Assembly (NCBI GenBank): GCA_034440635.1
Contig: JAOTON010000767.1
Coordinates: 806,001 to 870,000 of the forward strand
Reading direction: 5' to 3'
Origin: Lepas anatifera
Taxonomy: Eukaryota; Arthropoda; Thecostraca; Lepadidae
DNA length: 64,000 bases
Shown here: in pieces, positions 37,395 through 48,760 of the stretch
How the letters are laid out: each line of letters starts with the position of its first letter
How positions within the stretch are numbered: the stretch's first letter is position 1
The notes under the pieces: model-generated
What the model was told of the DNA's origin: nothing
The model's database searches: none
Seen by the model: the letters and a program-made list of their open reading frames with translations, nothing else
Translations under genes and position numbers: made by a program

Positions 37395-39240
37395 TCTTCC
37401 CCTGCTCACCTCGATCTTGTCCAGCTGATGATGATGCTTGGTGTTTTAGGGCACTCGTTCTTGTCTAGCTGTATGCTGGCGGGACCTCCTGCCCCACCCC
37501 TGGGTCCACCCCTGCTCACCTCGATCTTGTCCAGCTGTATGGTGGCGGGACCTCCGTGCCCCACCCCTGGATCCCCCTGCTCACCTCGATCTTGTCCAGC
37601 TGTATGTGGCCGGACCTCCGTGCCCACCCCTGGACCCCTGCTCACCTCGATCTTGTCTAGCTGTATGGTGGCGGGACCTCCGTGCCCACCCTGGGTCCCT
37701 GCTCACCTCGATCTTGTTCAGCGTATGTGGCCGGACCTCCGTGCCCACCCTGGATCCTGCTCACCTCGATCTTGTCTAGCTTATGGTGGCGGGACCTCCG
37801 TGCCCGCCCCTACCCCTACTCACCTCGATCTTGTCCAGCTGTATGCTGGCCGGACCTCCGTGCCCACCCCTGGATCCCCCTGCTCACCTCGATCTTGTCT
37901 AGCTGTATGGTGGCGGGACCTCCGTGCCCACCCCTGGGTCCCCTGCTCACCTCGATCTTGTCCAGCTGTATGGTGGCGGGACCTCCGTGCCCCACCCCTG
38001 CTCACCTCGATCTTGTCCAGCTGTATGGTGGCGGGACCTCCGTGCCCCCCCTGCCCCTGCTCACCTCGATCTTGTCAGCTATATGTGGCGGGACCTCCGT
38101 GCCCACCCCTGGATCCCCTGCTCACCTCGATCTTGTTCAGCTGTATGGTGGCGGGACCTCCGTGCCCCACCCCTGGATCCCCCTGCTCACCTCGATCTTG
38201 TCCAGCTGTATGGTGGCGGACCTCCGTGCCCGCCCCTGGATCCCCCTGCTCACCTCGATCTTGTCCAGCTGTATGGTGGCGGGACCTCCGTGCCCACCCC
38301 TGGATCCCCTGCTCACCTCGATCTTGTTCAGCTGTATGGTGGCGGGACCTCCGTGCCCCACCCCTGCTCACCTCGATCTTGTCCAGCTGTATGGTGACGG
38401 GACCTCCGTGCCCCACCCCTGGATCCCCTGCTCACCTCGATCTTGTTCAGCTGTATGGTGGCGGGACCTCCGTGCCCCACCCCTGGGTCCCCCTGCTCAC
38501 CTCGATCTTGTCCAGCTGTATGGTGACGGGACCTCCGTGCCCCACCCCTGGATCCCCTGCTCACCTCGATCTTGTTCAGCTGTATGGTGACGGGACCTCC
38601 GTGCCCCACCCCTGGATCCCCCTGCTCACCTCGATCTTGTCCAGCTGTATGGTGGCGGGACCTCCGTGCCCTGCCCCTGGATCCCCTGCTCACCTCGATC
38701 TTGTCCAGCTGTATGGTGGCGGGACCTCCGTGCCCAGCCCTGGATCCCCCTGCTCACCTCGATCTTGTCCAGCTGTATGGTGGTGGGACCTCCGTGCCCC
38801 ACCCCTGGATCCCCCTGCTCACCTCGATCTTGTCCAGCTGTATGGTGGCGGGACCTCCGTGCCCCACCCCTGGATCCCCCTGCTCACCTCGATCTTGTCC
38901 AGCTGTATGGTGGCGGGACCTCCGTGCCCCACCCTGCTCACCTCGATCTTGTCCAGCTGTATGGTGGCGGGACCTCCGTGCCCACCCTGGATCCCCCTGC
39001 TCACCTCGATCTTGTCCAGCTGTATGGTGGCGGGACCTCCGTGCCCTGCCCTGGATCCCCTGCTCACCTCGATCTTGTCCAGCTGTATGGTGGCGGGACC
39101 TCCGTGCCCACCCCTGGATCCCCCTGCTCACCTCGATCCTTTCCAGCTGTATGGTGGCGGGACCTCCGTGCCCACCCCTGCTCACCTCGATCTTGTCCAG
39201 CTGTATGGTGGCGGGACCTCCGTGCCCCACCCCTGCTCAC
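37395..39240 (-). repeat. Donor-site minisatellite after exon 14 (~30 copies)
   Basis: A ~62-base unit (55-65). On the gene strand each unit holds CCGCCACCATACAGCTGGAC, then AAGATCGAG|GTGAGCAGGG, then GGATCCAGGGGTGGG and GCACGGAGGTCCCG. The first ~29 bases equal the last ~29 bases of exon 14 (which reads CCATCATACAG), so every unit carries exon end plus a consensus donor. Units nearest the exon are the most regular, and those around 37440-37900 are decayed (TATGTGG, CTAGC variants). Open frames inside it (up to 704 codons on the plus strand) follow from repeat composition. Confidence 0.97.
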
Positions 39241-39434
39241 CTCGATCTTGTCCAGCTGTATGATGGCGGTGCGGACGGCGGCGGCGGCGTCGCGGTCCTG
39301 TTCGCTGATGAGCAGCTGGCGCACCACCGCCTCCAGCTGCTGCAGACGCCGCTTGTCGGCCGGAAGCCGCAGCGTCGCCTTCATCCGCGCCAGCAGCAGA
39401 CACAGGCCCCGCCGGATGTTGGGCACCGGGTCGT
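39241..39434 (-). CDS. PPP4R4: PPP4R4-like exon 14, bracketed by acceptor and donor arrays
   Basis: 194 bp, residues about 585-650: DDPVPNIRRGLCLLLARMKA, TLRLPADKRRLQQLEAVVRQ, LLISEQDRDAAAAVRTAIIQ, LDKIE. Acceptor TGTTCCCACCAG, donor GAG|GTGAGC. Matches the human DPVANVRMKLCYLLPKVKST, LKIPADKHLLQQLE and LELDRMEM blocks, including the end of the HEAT region. The 60-bp array upstream repeats its acceptor and first bases. The ~62-bp array downstream repeats its last ~29 bases and donor. The copies contiguous with the exon were chosen as the real sites because they give the family length. Confidence 0.95.
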
Positions 39435-40950
39435 CTGGTGGGAACAGAGAGGCGGAGGTCTGAGGGGCCCGGCAGATGTGAGGCACCGGGTCGTCTGGTG
39501 GGAACAGAGAGGCGGAGGTCTGAGGGGCCCGGCAGATGTGAGGCACTGGGTCGTCTGGTGGGAACAGAGAGGGGAGATCTGAGGGGCCCGGCAGATGTGA
39601 GGCAGAGGGTCGTCTGGTGGGGACAGAGAGGCGGAGGTCTGAGGGGCCCGGCAGATGTGAGGCACACGGGGTCGTCTGGTGGGGACAGAGAGGCGGAGGT
39701 CTGAGGGGCCCGGCAGATGTGAGGCACCGGGTCGTCTGGTGGGGACAGAGAGGCGGAGGTCTGAGGGGCCCGGCAGATGTGAGGCAGGGGGTCGTCTGGT
39801 GGGGACAGAGAGGCGGAGGTCTGAGGGGCCCGGCAGATGTGAGGCAGAGGGGTCGTCTGGTGGGGACAGAGAAGGCGGAGGTCTGAGGGGCCCGGCAGAT
39901 GTGAGGCACCGGGTCGTCTGGTGGGGACAGGGAGGCGGAGGTCTGAGGGGCCCGGCAGATGTGAGGACAGGGTCGTCTGGTGGGGACAGAGAGGCGGAGG
40001 TCTGAGGGGCCCGGCAGATGTGAGGCACGGGGTCGTCTGGTGGGGACAGAGAGGCGGAGATCTGAGGGGCCCGGCAGATGTGAGGCACGGGGTCGTCTGG
40101 TGGGGACAGAGAGGCGGAGGTCTGAGGGGCCCGGCAGATGTGAGGTACAGGGGTCGTCTGGTGGGGACAGAGAGGCGGAGGTCTGAGGGGCCCGGCAGAT
40201 GTGAGGCACGGGGTCGTCTGGTGGGGACAGAGAGGCGGAGGTCTGAGGGGCCCGGCAGATGTGAGGCACGGGGTCGTCTGGTGGGGACAGAGAGGCGGAG
40301 GTCTGAGGGGCCCGGCAGATGTGAGGTACCAGGGGTCGTCTGGTGGGGACAGAGAGGCGGAGGTCTGAGGGGCCCGGCAGATGTGAGCCACGGGGTCGTC
40401 TGGTGGGGACAGAGAGGCGGAGGTCTGAGGGGCCCGGCAGATGTGAGGCACGGGGTCGTCTGGTGGGGACAGAGAGGCGGAGGTCTGAGGGGCCCGGCAG
40501 ATGTGAGGCAGGGGGTCGTCTGGTGGGAACAGAGAGGCGGAGGTCTGAGGGGCCCGGCAGATGTGAGGCAGGGGGTCGTCTGGTGGGGACAGAGAGGCGG
40601 AGGTCTGAGGGGCCCGGCAGATGTGAGGCAGGGGGTCGTCTGGTGGGGACAGAGAGGCGGAGGTCTGAGGGGCCCGGCAGATGTGAGGCAGGGGGTCGTC
40701 TGGTGGGGACAGAGAGGCGGAGGTCTGAGGGGCCCGGCAGATGTGAGGCAGGGGGTCGTCTGGTGGGGACAGAGAGGCGGAGGTCTGAGGGGCCCGGCAG
40801 ATGTGAGGCAGGGGGTCGTCTGGTGGGGACAGAGAGGCGGAGGTCTGAGGGGCCCGGCAGATGTGAGGCAGGGGGTCGTCTGGTGGGAACAGAGAGGCGG
40901 AGGTCTGAGGGGCCCGGCAGATGTGAGGCAGAGGGTCGTCTGGTGGGAAG
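39435..40950 (-). repeat. Acceptor-site minisatellite before exon 14 (~26 copies)
   Basis: A 60-base unit. On the gene strand: GCCTCACATCTGCCGGGCCC, CTCAGACCTCCGCCTCTCTG, TCCCCACCAG|ACGACCC. Each unit ends with a pyrimidine tract plus CAG, followed by the first ~7 bases of exon 14. The nearest copies are 60 and 120 bases from the real acceptor and in frame, and later units vary by a base or two. The oldest edge is near 40950. Confidence 0.97.
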
Positions 40951-41079
40951 AAGTGTATAAAGGAAAACATGAACACAGATTCAACAAAGAACAACTCTAC
41001 GCGACCGAGAAGAACTTTTTCGGACAGTAAGTTAGAAAAAGTGTGGAGCCGCATCGCAAAAAAATCTGAGAAATAAAAT

Positions 41080-41165
41080 AGCGATCAGGTGGTTTCTCAG
41101 CATGCTGTCACATGGCTATCTCAGTTGAACTCTCATCATAAAGGTGCCACCTTATTTTTAACATC
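41080..41165. mobile_element. 3' fragment of the TTAA MITE family
   Basis: GGCTATCTCAGTTGAACTCT and AAAGGTGCCACCTTATTTTTAA match the right ends of the elements at 22205 and 41669. The left part is missing. Confidence 0.6.
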
Positions 41166-41472
41166 ATAGAATAGCCAGAATAGCACAGACCTTACCACGA
41201 CGCTGATGCCGGGGAGGTCTGTATACATTTCGGCCAGACGAAGACTCAGATATTCAACTTCATAAGTAATCTATCGCTCCCACCAGCCTTCTCGCAAAGC
41301 TCTTTAAATCTACCCAAACGCCGCAAAACACCACATCGCTGTACAAGAAAGCACAAGCTGCTCAGCAACAACTGCTCAAATGCACGGACACCGAACCCCC
41401 ACCTCTGCCAGCCAACAACAGACCAACTAGCCAACGAGCCAACATACAACAACTGCCAGCTAGCCAACATAC

Positions 41473-41598
41473 CAACGAGGGCCAGAGCGGTGGAGAAGAA
41501 ATACTGCTTGAAGTAGGCCTTGGAGAACATGTCGAGCACTAGGGCGCAGATGTCCAGGTACAGCTTCCTCATGTGACAGCTGTCGCTCTGCCCCAGCT
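41473..41598 (-). CDS. PPP4R4: PPP4R4-like exon 13
   Basis: 126 bp, residues about 543-585: ELGQSDSCHMRKLYLDICAL, VLDMFSKAYFKQYFFSTALA. Acceptor CTCTCCCCAG, donor G|GTATGT. The LGQ...R..LD.C...... FSK..F..YFF pattern is diagnostic for PPP4R4. Short direct repeats (GTTGG and TTGGCTAG-like) follow the donor for about 70 bases, a weak echo of the edge arrays elsewhere. A TTAA-flanked MITE lies about 70 bases upstream of the acceptor. Confidence 0.93.
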
Positions 41599-41668
41599 CT
41601 GGGGAGAGGAGACGGGGTCGTGTCGGCTCTGCGTGGGTTCGGGAGTGAGCTGTGACGAGTGAGATTAA

Positions 41669-42117
41669 GGGGAATGTGGCGCCTTGGTCGAATCCTGGAA
41701 TTTAGTGAAATTAGGCGTACTTTTAGCCAACAATAATGAAACCACTCATGATTTATCTGAAAAATGTACAATAAGCTCAATATTTTGTTTTTAAAAATAC
41801 TCCTCTAGAAAAAGAAATAAATATCAGCTTGTGTATGATGTCACGATCTGGCAACCACTACCATATTTGAAACGCTTCAAGGGCTTCAATTGGCTGATGC
41901 TCATCGTGACGTCAGCATATGTCGTCACACCAGTAGCTCACAACAATGGCCGCCGGCGACGGGGGCTGATGGGGGCTGGTGTCAGGTAGGTTTTAGCTTT
42001 TTTCTACGGAAATATCGAGTTCCAAGACAATTGAAATATGGAGTACCGGGTTTTCCGACTTGCTTTACAACTTGGCTATCTCAGTTAAAATCACGTTGTG
42101 AAGGTGCCACATTCCCT
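41669..42117. mobile_element. ~450-bp TTAA MITE, copy 2, in intron 12
   Basis: TTAA at 41665-41668 and 42118-42121. Ends GGGGAATGTGGCGCCTTGG and (reverse complement) AGGGAATGTGGCACCTTC. Closely similar to 22205-22653. It lies about 70 bases upstream (gene sense) of the exon 13 acceptor. Confidence 0.85.
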
Positions 42118-42121
42118 TTAA

Positions 42122-45100
42122 GTGGAACGATTGCGAGTTGGTCCCCTCCTTTCCGGACCCAGCCACGCAATGCAGTTATCCAGCATCTTGACGCGGCTAG
42201 TACGGTACAGGTGATAGCAAGTGCTTATTCTGGAAACGGAAAGGAATATCTTTTCATGTTAAGTGGGGAACAAGTTATTGTCGGGGAGGAGTGAGCCACG
42301 AAACCACAAAAATGACCATGCGTCTTTTATTCCGAATATTGACGTTTGTGGCGCTTAAAATTCCGTATGACGAAATCAGTTAATAATAGAAGGAATTGTT
42401 TAAACACTCTCGATGGGTCAATATTTGGAAAAATATAGTAGAAACTGATGGCTAAAAATTTATTACCAGCAATACGAATAAGAAAAACAATGACAGCCCT
42501 CTCCTAATATTTTAAGAAATAATTATGAATAATAGACTTTAAACAATTCAGATATTTCAAACATGTCCACAAAGTTCTCGGTCTTGATCACGTCCCCTGA
42601 ATAAATACATAGACTCTATTTTTAAAATCATTTCAAATACGATGAGCATCATGTCTTTTTATTCCAGTCAAGACTGTTGAATCGTTAAACCAATGTTTCT
42701 TCTCCCTTTTCTCTCCTGCAATACCTAGACTGGTATTTCACCTAAGGCTTTTCAAACTACAGTGGATACTGTGGGTACTGCATGCGTTGCACGAACATTT
42801 TTGGTTTGAACATAAAAATAGGCACTGTTAACCTCCCACATTCTCAATATGCACCTCCGCCTCCTAAATCCTAATCAACCAACGATTTTCCGCAAGAAAG
42901 ATCACAGCCGTCCCTTACGGGCCTGCTCAGCTGATAAGCACCGCACTAATCGGCGTCTTTTATTATTGAAGCTCCGCGTTACATCCAGTCCGCCGTTTCC
43001 CTGGCTCCAGCGGTCCGTTCGGTACACACAGTGAGTCAGCGCAACAGACAAAAAACTAATGGCGCAATCTCCTAAAGGGTGATGTTTGTGCTGGAACGCG
43101 GCAGACGCACGTACGCGATAGCGATCTTTGCCGAGTTGACATGGCAATGCGGTAAACACGCACGCATGTTTCGCATGCCTACCGGTCCAAAAAGAGCAAC
43201 GAGTCAATTCACTTCGACCCACTTAACTTAATCAGACTCAGACGTGCTTACTCCATGGTTCGTGTGATAATGCGAGTCCAGTACAAACAGAGATGAGTGG
43301 AGCCAGAATATACGACAACGGTTCCTCTGCACTGACGCTGCCCAGTGGAGTCACAAGTAATGGCGACACTGACCGCGGGTTTTTAACGGCCCCTATACAA
43401 CAGCAGGACCCGGTGCTTTACAAGCAGCTCCAACGCACCAATGAACCAAGTTCGTTTTTAGGCTATTTGTGCCAGTCTTTAACAGGCATAATTGCCCAAT
43501 TATATGGAGCCTGGCTGAGCTATTGGAAAAGAGCAATCAACAAGCCACAGGGCTAATTTATGGTTATGACGCTGGGGCGGTTTAACAAGACGAAGAAGCT
43601 GTGCCTCTAGTGCTGAAAATTATATTTCCCTCACACTCCAAAGGGCAGGTCAATGAATGAAAAAGGAGCTCACGCCCGCATTCATTCGATACTTCTCTAT
43701 TTTCGTCAGAGAAAATACGTAGTGTCGTAATATCCTTTCGTATCTGGATCTATTACCGAACACGACGGGCAACATACTAAATTCATATTGGAGGATAAAA
43801 TAAGGCCTCCACAAAGAAGCCTAGGCTTGACCTTTCACCACCTGGAGAGGGAGAGTCTTACCGAATCCCCCCCTCCTCGCCCCCCCCAGTTCTTCGGGGA
43901 TGATTCCCAGCCGAATTGTAAACGAAACACATCACTTTGCATACCTGTCAGGTGATCCACTTGACATCTTTTGACATCTGATGCACTAAATTGACATCAG
44001 ATCGACAAATTATGACGCCATTTCTAAAGGTTTGTGAGGCGATTCCGATCTTTTAAAATGAGTCATACCAATCCAGCGTGTAACTCGGCCCCTAGCACAG
44101 CTATATTAAATTTCCAAACACTATTCGGAAGCTTTTGAAAAGAAAGTCGGGGAAATGCTATCCATTTTGAGGTCAGGTTAACAACCAGGCCACCAGAGGC
44201 CACCGAAGGTCACTTTGAATTAGCTTGTGTATATATTTTTTAACGACACAATGAAGAGGAATTAATGTTATGTCGTAGTGACGAGCATAATCCAATGATT
44301 CGAATAATAAAAATATATATATACAACTGGGCTTTCTCCCACTTTGACCTGATGTCAAGGTTACCAAGTGACCTAACATGACCATGCCGTATCATTCACA
44401 TCCTTAGGTTACGCCGAACACATGGCTGTCTTTGGCTTGCGTCTAGGACTAACGGTTCCCGAGATATAATGGATTTCCTAAATCGGCCTGAACTTGATCT
44501 ACTTTGGCTCCCGGTGTGGTCATAGATCAACGGATATACTATAGAGTTAATTAACATTTCCCTTAAAGTTTAGAAAGTAAAAAGATAGGATTAAGTTTTT
44601 AAATACCGATATTTTGCCTTTGAGGCTTCATCAGAGTACATTAAAAAGCACAAAAACATACGACCACTCGATTGAAATTCGATACAGGAGGGACGAGTCC
44701 AGTTTTTTCAGCATAAAAATTGAGATGAGTATCGCCTCCGAATAAGGCTTCTTTTTAGTATTTGAAAAAACTATCATCGGATATTATTTGAATTTGGTTC
44801 AAGAGTAAACAACGGTAGGGCGCTCTGAGCACATTTTCGATTTTTCCCTATTAACGTTGGTTTCCGAGATCGTAGCGTGAGAAGGAGGGTTCGGTCAGGT
44901 CCCCACAGGCGGTGGTGGCAAGGAAGAGCCCAGGCGGTGCCCGGTTAGCGTGTGGGCGTGCCCATGACAAAGACAGGACACAATACCAACAAGCGATCTC
45001 GCATTTAAAGAGAGCTTGGACACCCGGATCGCTCTTCAGGTCGGGCCAAAGTAAGCAGACCAACACAGGTGCAAGGCAGCAGCCTCGCTCGTGCAGCAAC

Positions 45101-46754
45101 CCACTTCCCCACCACTAAAACGCAACAGTGGTAATCTGATCACGAACGCACCGTCCGTCCCCAGGCTACAACCTCGGACAGACTACCATGGCGGAGCTGG
45201 TTGGCAGCACGGCCCCGGGGACCACGGGGTCGTTAGCAGGGGCAGCGATAAGGCCAGGTCGGCGCTCCCAATGCCATCGCGGACGTCCACCGCGGGCACG
45301 GAGCACGCTCGCCGGTGACGCACTCACCCCCACGACCTGACGCTGGGCCGTATTTTTGGACAGGGAGAAGACTGGAGGCTGGTGGACACTAGGTTCGCGG
45401 GGAGTCAGCAGGTTCGGCCGGGGTGATACGGAGGCGCTCCGGACGCTGCGTCACAGGGTTTGCACCCGCTGTGTGTTGCGCGGCCCGGAGGAATTAGCTT
45501 GGAACTGCGATACAAACGCTCCACAAATGATAATGCCGCGCACCCACGCCAACGGAAAATGTTTAAAAAACGAGGCTTACGCTGACAGGAAACAGATGAT
45601 GCCCAACTCCGCCACCTTCAATACGGAGTTGGGCTTGCTTTCTAGTTGGAGCAGTTTTAGGATTGTTGGCAAGCACTTTCACTCTTTACTGGCCAGGAAC
45701 TATATTTACTGGCCAGGAACTATTTTACTGGCAGAAACTATATTTAATGGTCAGGAACTATATTTAACATAATACAAACACCCACACCCCACACCGACTG
45801 CGGCCGTACCAGGGTTACCTTGGCCAGTAAATATAGTCTTATATTAAAGACCTGTCGTCGACAAATATTCCAACTTTGTGTATATAAGTAAATAAGTGAT
45901 ATTTGACGCAGATCAAAAGTTCGGCTCGGTGGCCTACCTCCATCATTCCGCATCATTTTCATCCTGAGAGCAACAGTGCACCATTTGGGCCCAGTCTTAG
46001 CCCAGTTTAACCCCATTTCCAATGCCAACTTTCACCCACTGAATAACAGCTGAACTAGACTTCGTCTTTCAAGCTAACTAACTATTTCGCTGAGTGCCAC
46101 ATGCAATATATTCTACATTTTGTAATGGTGCTCGGTGTTTACCAGAAGCCGTGAAATAACCAACTGTAGCGAACTATCAGTCAAGCGGTTTTCAACGGCC
46201 ATCGGCGACGGTAATCAACTTAACCGCTCGGCGCTTAGATAATTAGGGATTCCCTAACAAGCCACCGCTGACGTCAAACCGAACAAACAGCGGGAGCGTT
46301 ATTGTCAGAGCCAGTCACGCCTGAAATAGAACCTGGCCTCAACAACTGTCCCTGGGTCATACTGAATTCTAGCTCAAGCACTACTGACCACCAGTCCAGT
46401 AACTCTTCAGAGCCGAAAGCTAATATCAATCTTTACCATTCACCGATGCTAGCTTTTAGCCACGGGTGGTACCAAACACTATCTTTAAGGGGAGATTGAA
46501 ACTGCTAAATCTTGAAAAACACAGTGTTCGAGGAAAATTGGGGCATTATTGGGCGTTTCGGTGACACCCTAGAGTGGAGATGAACATAGCCCGGATGCCC
46601 CCCCCCACCCCACCCCCTAGGGACCGCCAGCGCGTTCGACCATTGTTGGTAACTGCCAGCCCTAAAAGTAGAAGACGAGCCCCAGATCAAGCGCACTATT
46701 TGGAACACCCTATTTCGCCGTCGTCACCTTGTTCCGCAGTGCTGGCGAGCTCAC
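42122..46754. other. Intron 12, mostly featureless
   Basis: No further exon is needed, because exons 12 and 13 join in phase 1. 44160-44400 is relatively rich in AGGTCA/TGACCT hexamers. A small tandem repeat with an inverted copy is listed separately at 45680-45840. No other gene is seen. Confidence 0.55.
45680..45840. repeat. Small tandem repeat (TTTACTGGCCAGGAACTATA) with an inverted copy
   Basis: Four imperfect ~25-base copies between 45685 and 45770, followed at about 45818-45835 by the reverse complement (TTGGCCAGTAAATATAGT). This gives hairpin potential. Confidence 0.7.
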
Positions 46755-46860
46755 CTTCCACGATGCGTGCGCAGATGATGTTGCGGTGCTCGATCTGCCG
46801 CACGTGCTGAAGAAATACCAGCAGAGTCCCGGCAGCAGCCTGGCGACACGGCACTGGACG
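46755..46860 (-). CDS. PPP4R4: PPP4R4-like exon 12
   Basis: 106 bp, residues about 509-543: RPVPCRQAAAGTLLVFLQHV, then RQIEHRNIICARIVE. Acceptor CCCTCGGCAG, donor G|GTGAGC. Aligns with the human VLPVQKAASRTLCIFLRYNR KQEQRHEVIQKLIEQ segment. Phase 0 in, phase 1 out. No tandem repeat touches either splice site. Confidence 0.92.
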
Positions 46861-48011
46861 CTGCCGAGGGGAGGGGGTTCTTATTTAGGGGCGGCGCCGT
46901 CAGGAGCAGTCTACACTTAAACAGCTGCAACACGCGTCGGTAGCATGTTGTACGGAAACGTGAATTCGCGTCAAAGAAGCAGCAAGGGCCAACATCACGC
47001 AGACGTTACGCTACCGAGTGTAGCGCTCGGATACATGATATATGGAATATATGGAAGATTAATTGTGGTTCTGTTTCACGCAGCACTGGTTGCGCTGTTC
47101 GGGTTCCTTGACATCTGCATATGAATTGCGGAGGTCTCGGGCGGTTAGTCTGACACAGACTCACATAGTTGTATGAAAAGAAAAACATGGCACGCCGTCC
47201 AGCGGCTAAAATACCCAGCAGTATTTTGGAACGCTCATGGAAGCAAGGTTCGAGGAGGGCGCGATAAAAGCTTACATCATAGAAGTGCGCAATTGTGACA
47301 AACCATTGATATATTCTAGTTCGAAAGGACCAGATAAATACGCTGATGCAATACGCCACCGATTGATGACTTCAAGCGCCTCAACACTAAGCCCCTTGGC
47401 TGTCCGGCTGCAGCTGCTCTAGGTAACATTTTTCGCAACAGTTCTACGCAGGCGCCCACCACCGCGTTAAAAAACTCCGAGCGCTCTCTATCATTCCAGA
47501 CTGCACCATCGTGTACCTCTTACATTAAAACCAAACCGCATAGCAACTAGCAAAAAATAAAAGCAGGAATCACTCCAGAGCCTGGTTGGAAGGCAGGGGT
47601 GTCCGGGCTAACGGGCGCGACGGAAATTGGTCTGACACGGTGGCCGGTGTTCGGGCGTCGCGAGACAGCTCCATCCCATCTCCGAGCCTCGGCGGAGAGG
47701 CACGAGCCCGCCGACCCGGCTCTGATTTTATAGACAGCAGCCCCCGGAGACCGGCACGTCGCACCGGCCTCCATCTTGTCCGTGTTGCCATTGGAGCTCC
47801 GCGCCATGCTGACCCAAACCCGATTTCAACGGGGAAGGTCGGACAACACACCCCGGTGTGCTCTCACTCAAATAGCACTACCCGCAGCGCGATTGAATCG
47901 TCTCAGGCCACGTCAGCTCTGGCAAAGGTAGGATCCGTAGGAAGGTGTTCGTCATACAACACCTCTCGGAACAGGGCGGCTTTGTGCTGCCGCTGCCGGC
48001 CGGCGCCTCAC
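46861..48011. other. Intron 11, no other feature
   Basis: GC-rich near 47590-47900. Open frames on both strands here (up to 177 codons, plus strand) run across the exon 11 complement and have no independent support. Confidence 0.55.
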
Positions 48012-48194
48012 CACAGTGTGCAGCTTCTGGAAGATGGTGGGCACCCAGCAGTGGTACAGGTGGTCCGGGGGGAAGCAGTCTGCCAGGCTGCTCAGTCGCT
48101 CCAGGAGGCCGGCGTGTAGCCGCCACCGGGTCGTGTTGGCGATCACACACTCACACGTCATCAGCGCCGCCGTCAGTTCAGCCACCAGCTCCGG
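48012..48194 (-). CDS. PPP4R4: PPP4R4-like exon 11, preceded by a splice-acceptor array
   Basis: 183 bp, 61 codons, residues about 448-508: PELVAELTAALMTCECVIAN, TTRWRLHAGLLERLSSLADC, FPPDHLYHCWVPTIFQKLHT. Acceptor CACTGTCAG and donor GTGAGG. Aligns with the human LPDLIPALTAAEQ.. WRTHEKLLQKYACLP.. region, about four residues shorter at its start. The acceptor and the first ~9 exon bases (CCGGAGCTG) recur through the array at 48195-48760. Confidence 0.92.
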
Positions 48195-48760
48195 CTGACA
48201 GTGACGTCACACACATCAGATCCGGCTGACAGGACGGTGACGTCACACACATCAGCTCCAGCTGACAGGACAGGGACGTCACACACATCAGCTTCGGCTG
48301 ACAGGACAGGGACGCCACACACACCAGCTCCGGCTGACAGGACAGGGACGTCACACACATCAGCTCCGGCTGACAGGACAGGGACGTCACACACATCAGC
48401 TCCGGCTGACAGTGACGTCACACACATCAGTTCCAGCTGACAGGACAGCGACGTCACACACATCAGCTCCGACTGACAGCACAGTGACGTCACACACATC
48501 AGCTCCGGTTGACAGTGACGTCACACACATCAGCTCCGGCTGACAGGACGGTGACGTCACACATCAGCCCCGGCTGACAGTGACGTCACATACATCAGCT
48601 CCGGCTGACAGTGACGTCACACACATCAGATCCAGCTGACAGGACGGTGACGTCACACACATCGGCTCCGGCTGACAGCACAGTGACGTCACACACATCA
48701 GCTCCGGTTGACAGTGACGTCACACATATCAGCTCCGGCTGACGGCCACGTTACAGTTGC
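48195..48760 (-). repeat. Acceptor-site minisatellite before exon 11 (~15 copies), with a CRE palindrome in most units
   Basis: Units of 27-40 bases. On the gene strand: TGATGTGTGTGACGTCACTG, TCAG|CCGGAGC. Each unit carries a TGTCAG acceptor plus the first bases of exon 11 (CCGGAGCTG), followed by a TG-rich stretch and usually TGACGTCA or GTGACGTC. Variants insert CCGTCCTG or TGTCCTG. The array decays after about 48740. Confidence 0.93.

Noticed and set aside
37149..39263. 704-codon open frame on the plus strand
   Set aside because: It lies almost wholly in the donor minisatellite and runs antisense to exon 14. It is open only because the unit lacks stops in several frames.
39182..41054. Open frames of 557 and 601 codons (minus) and 369 codons (plus) in the 60-bp array
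   Set aside because: Repeat-driven open frames in several phases at once. Only the 39241-39434 part is real exon.
47586..48119. 177-codon open frame on the plus strand
   Set aside because: It overlaps the complement of exon 11 and GC-rich intron. The minus-strand exon is clearly the conserved one.
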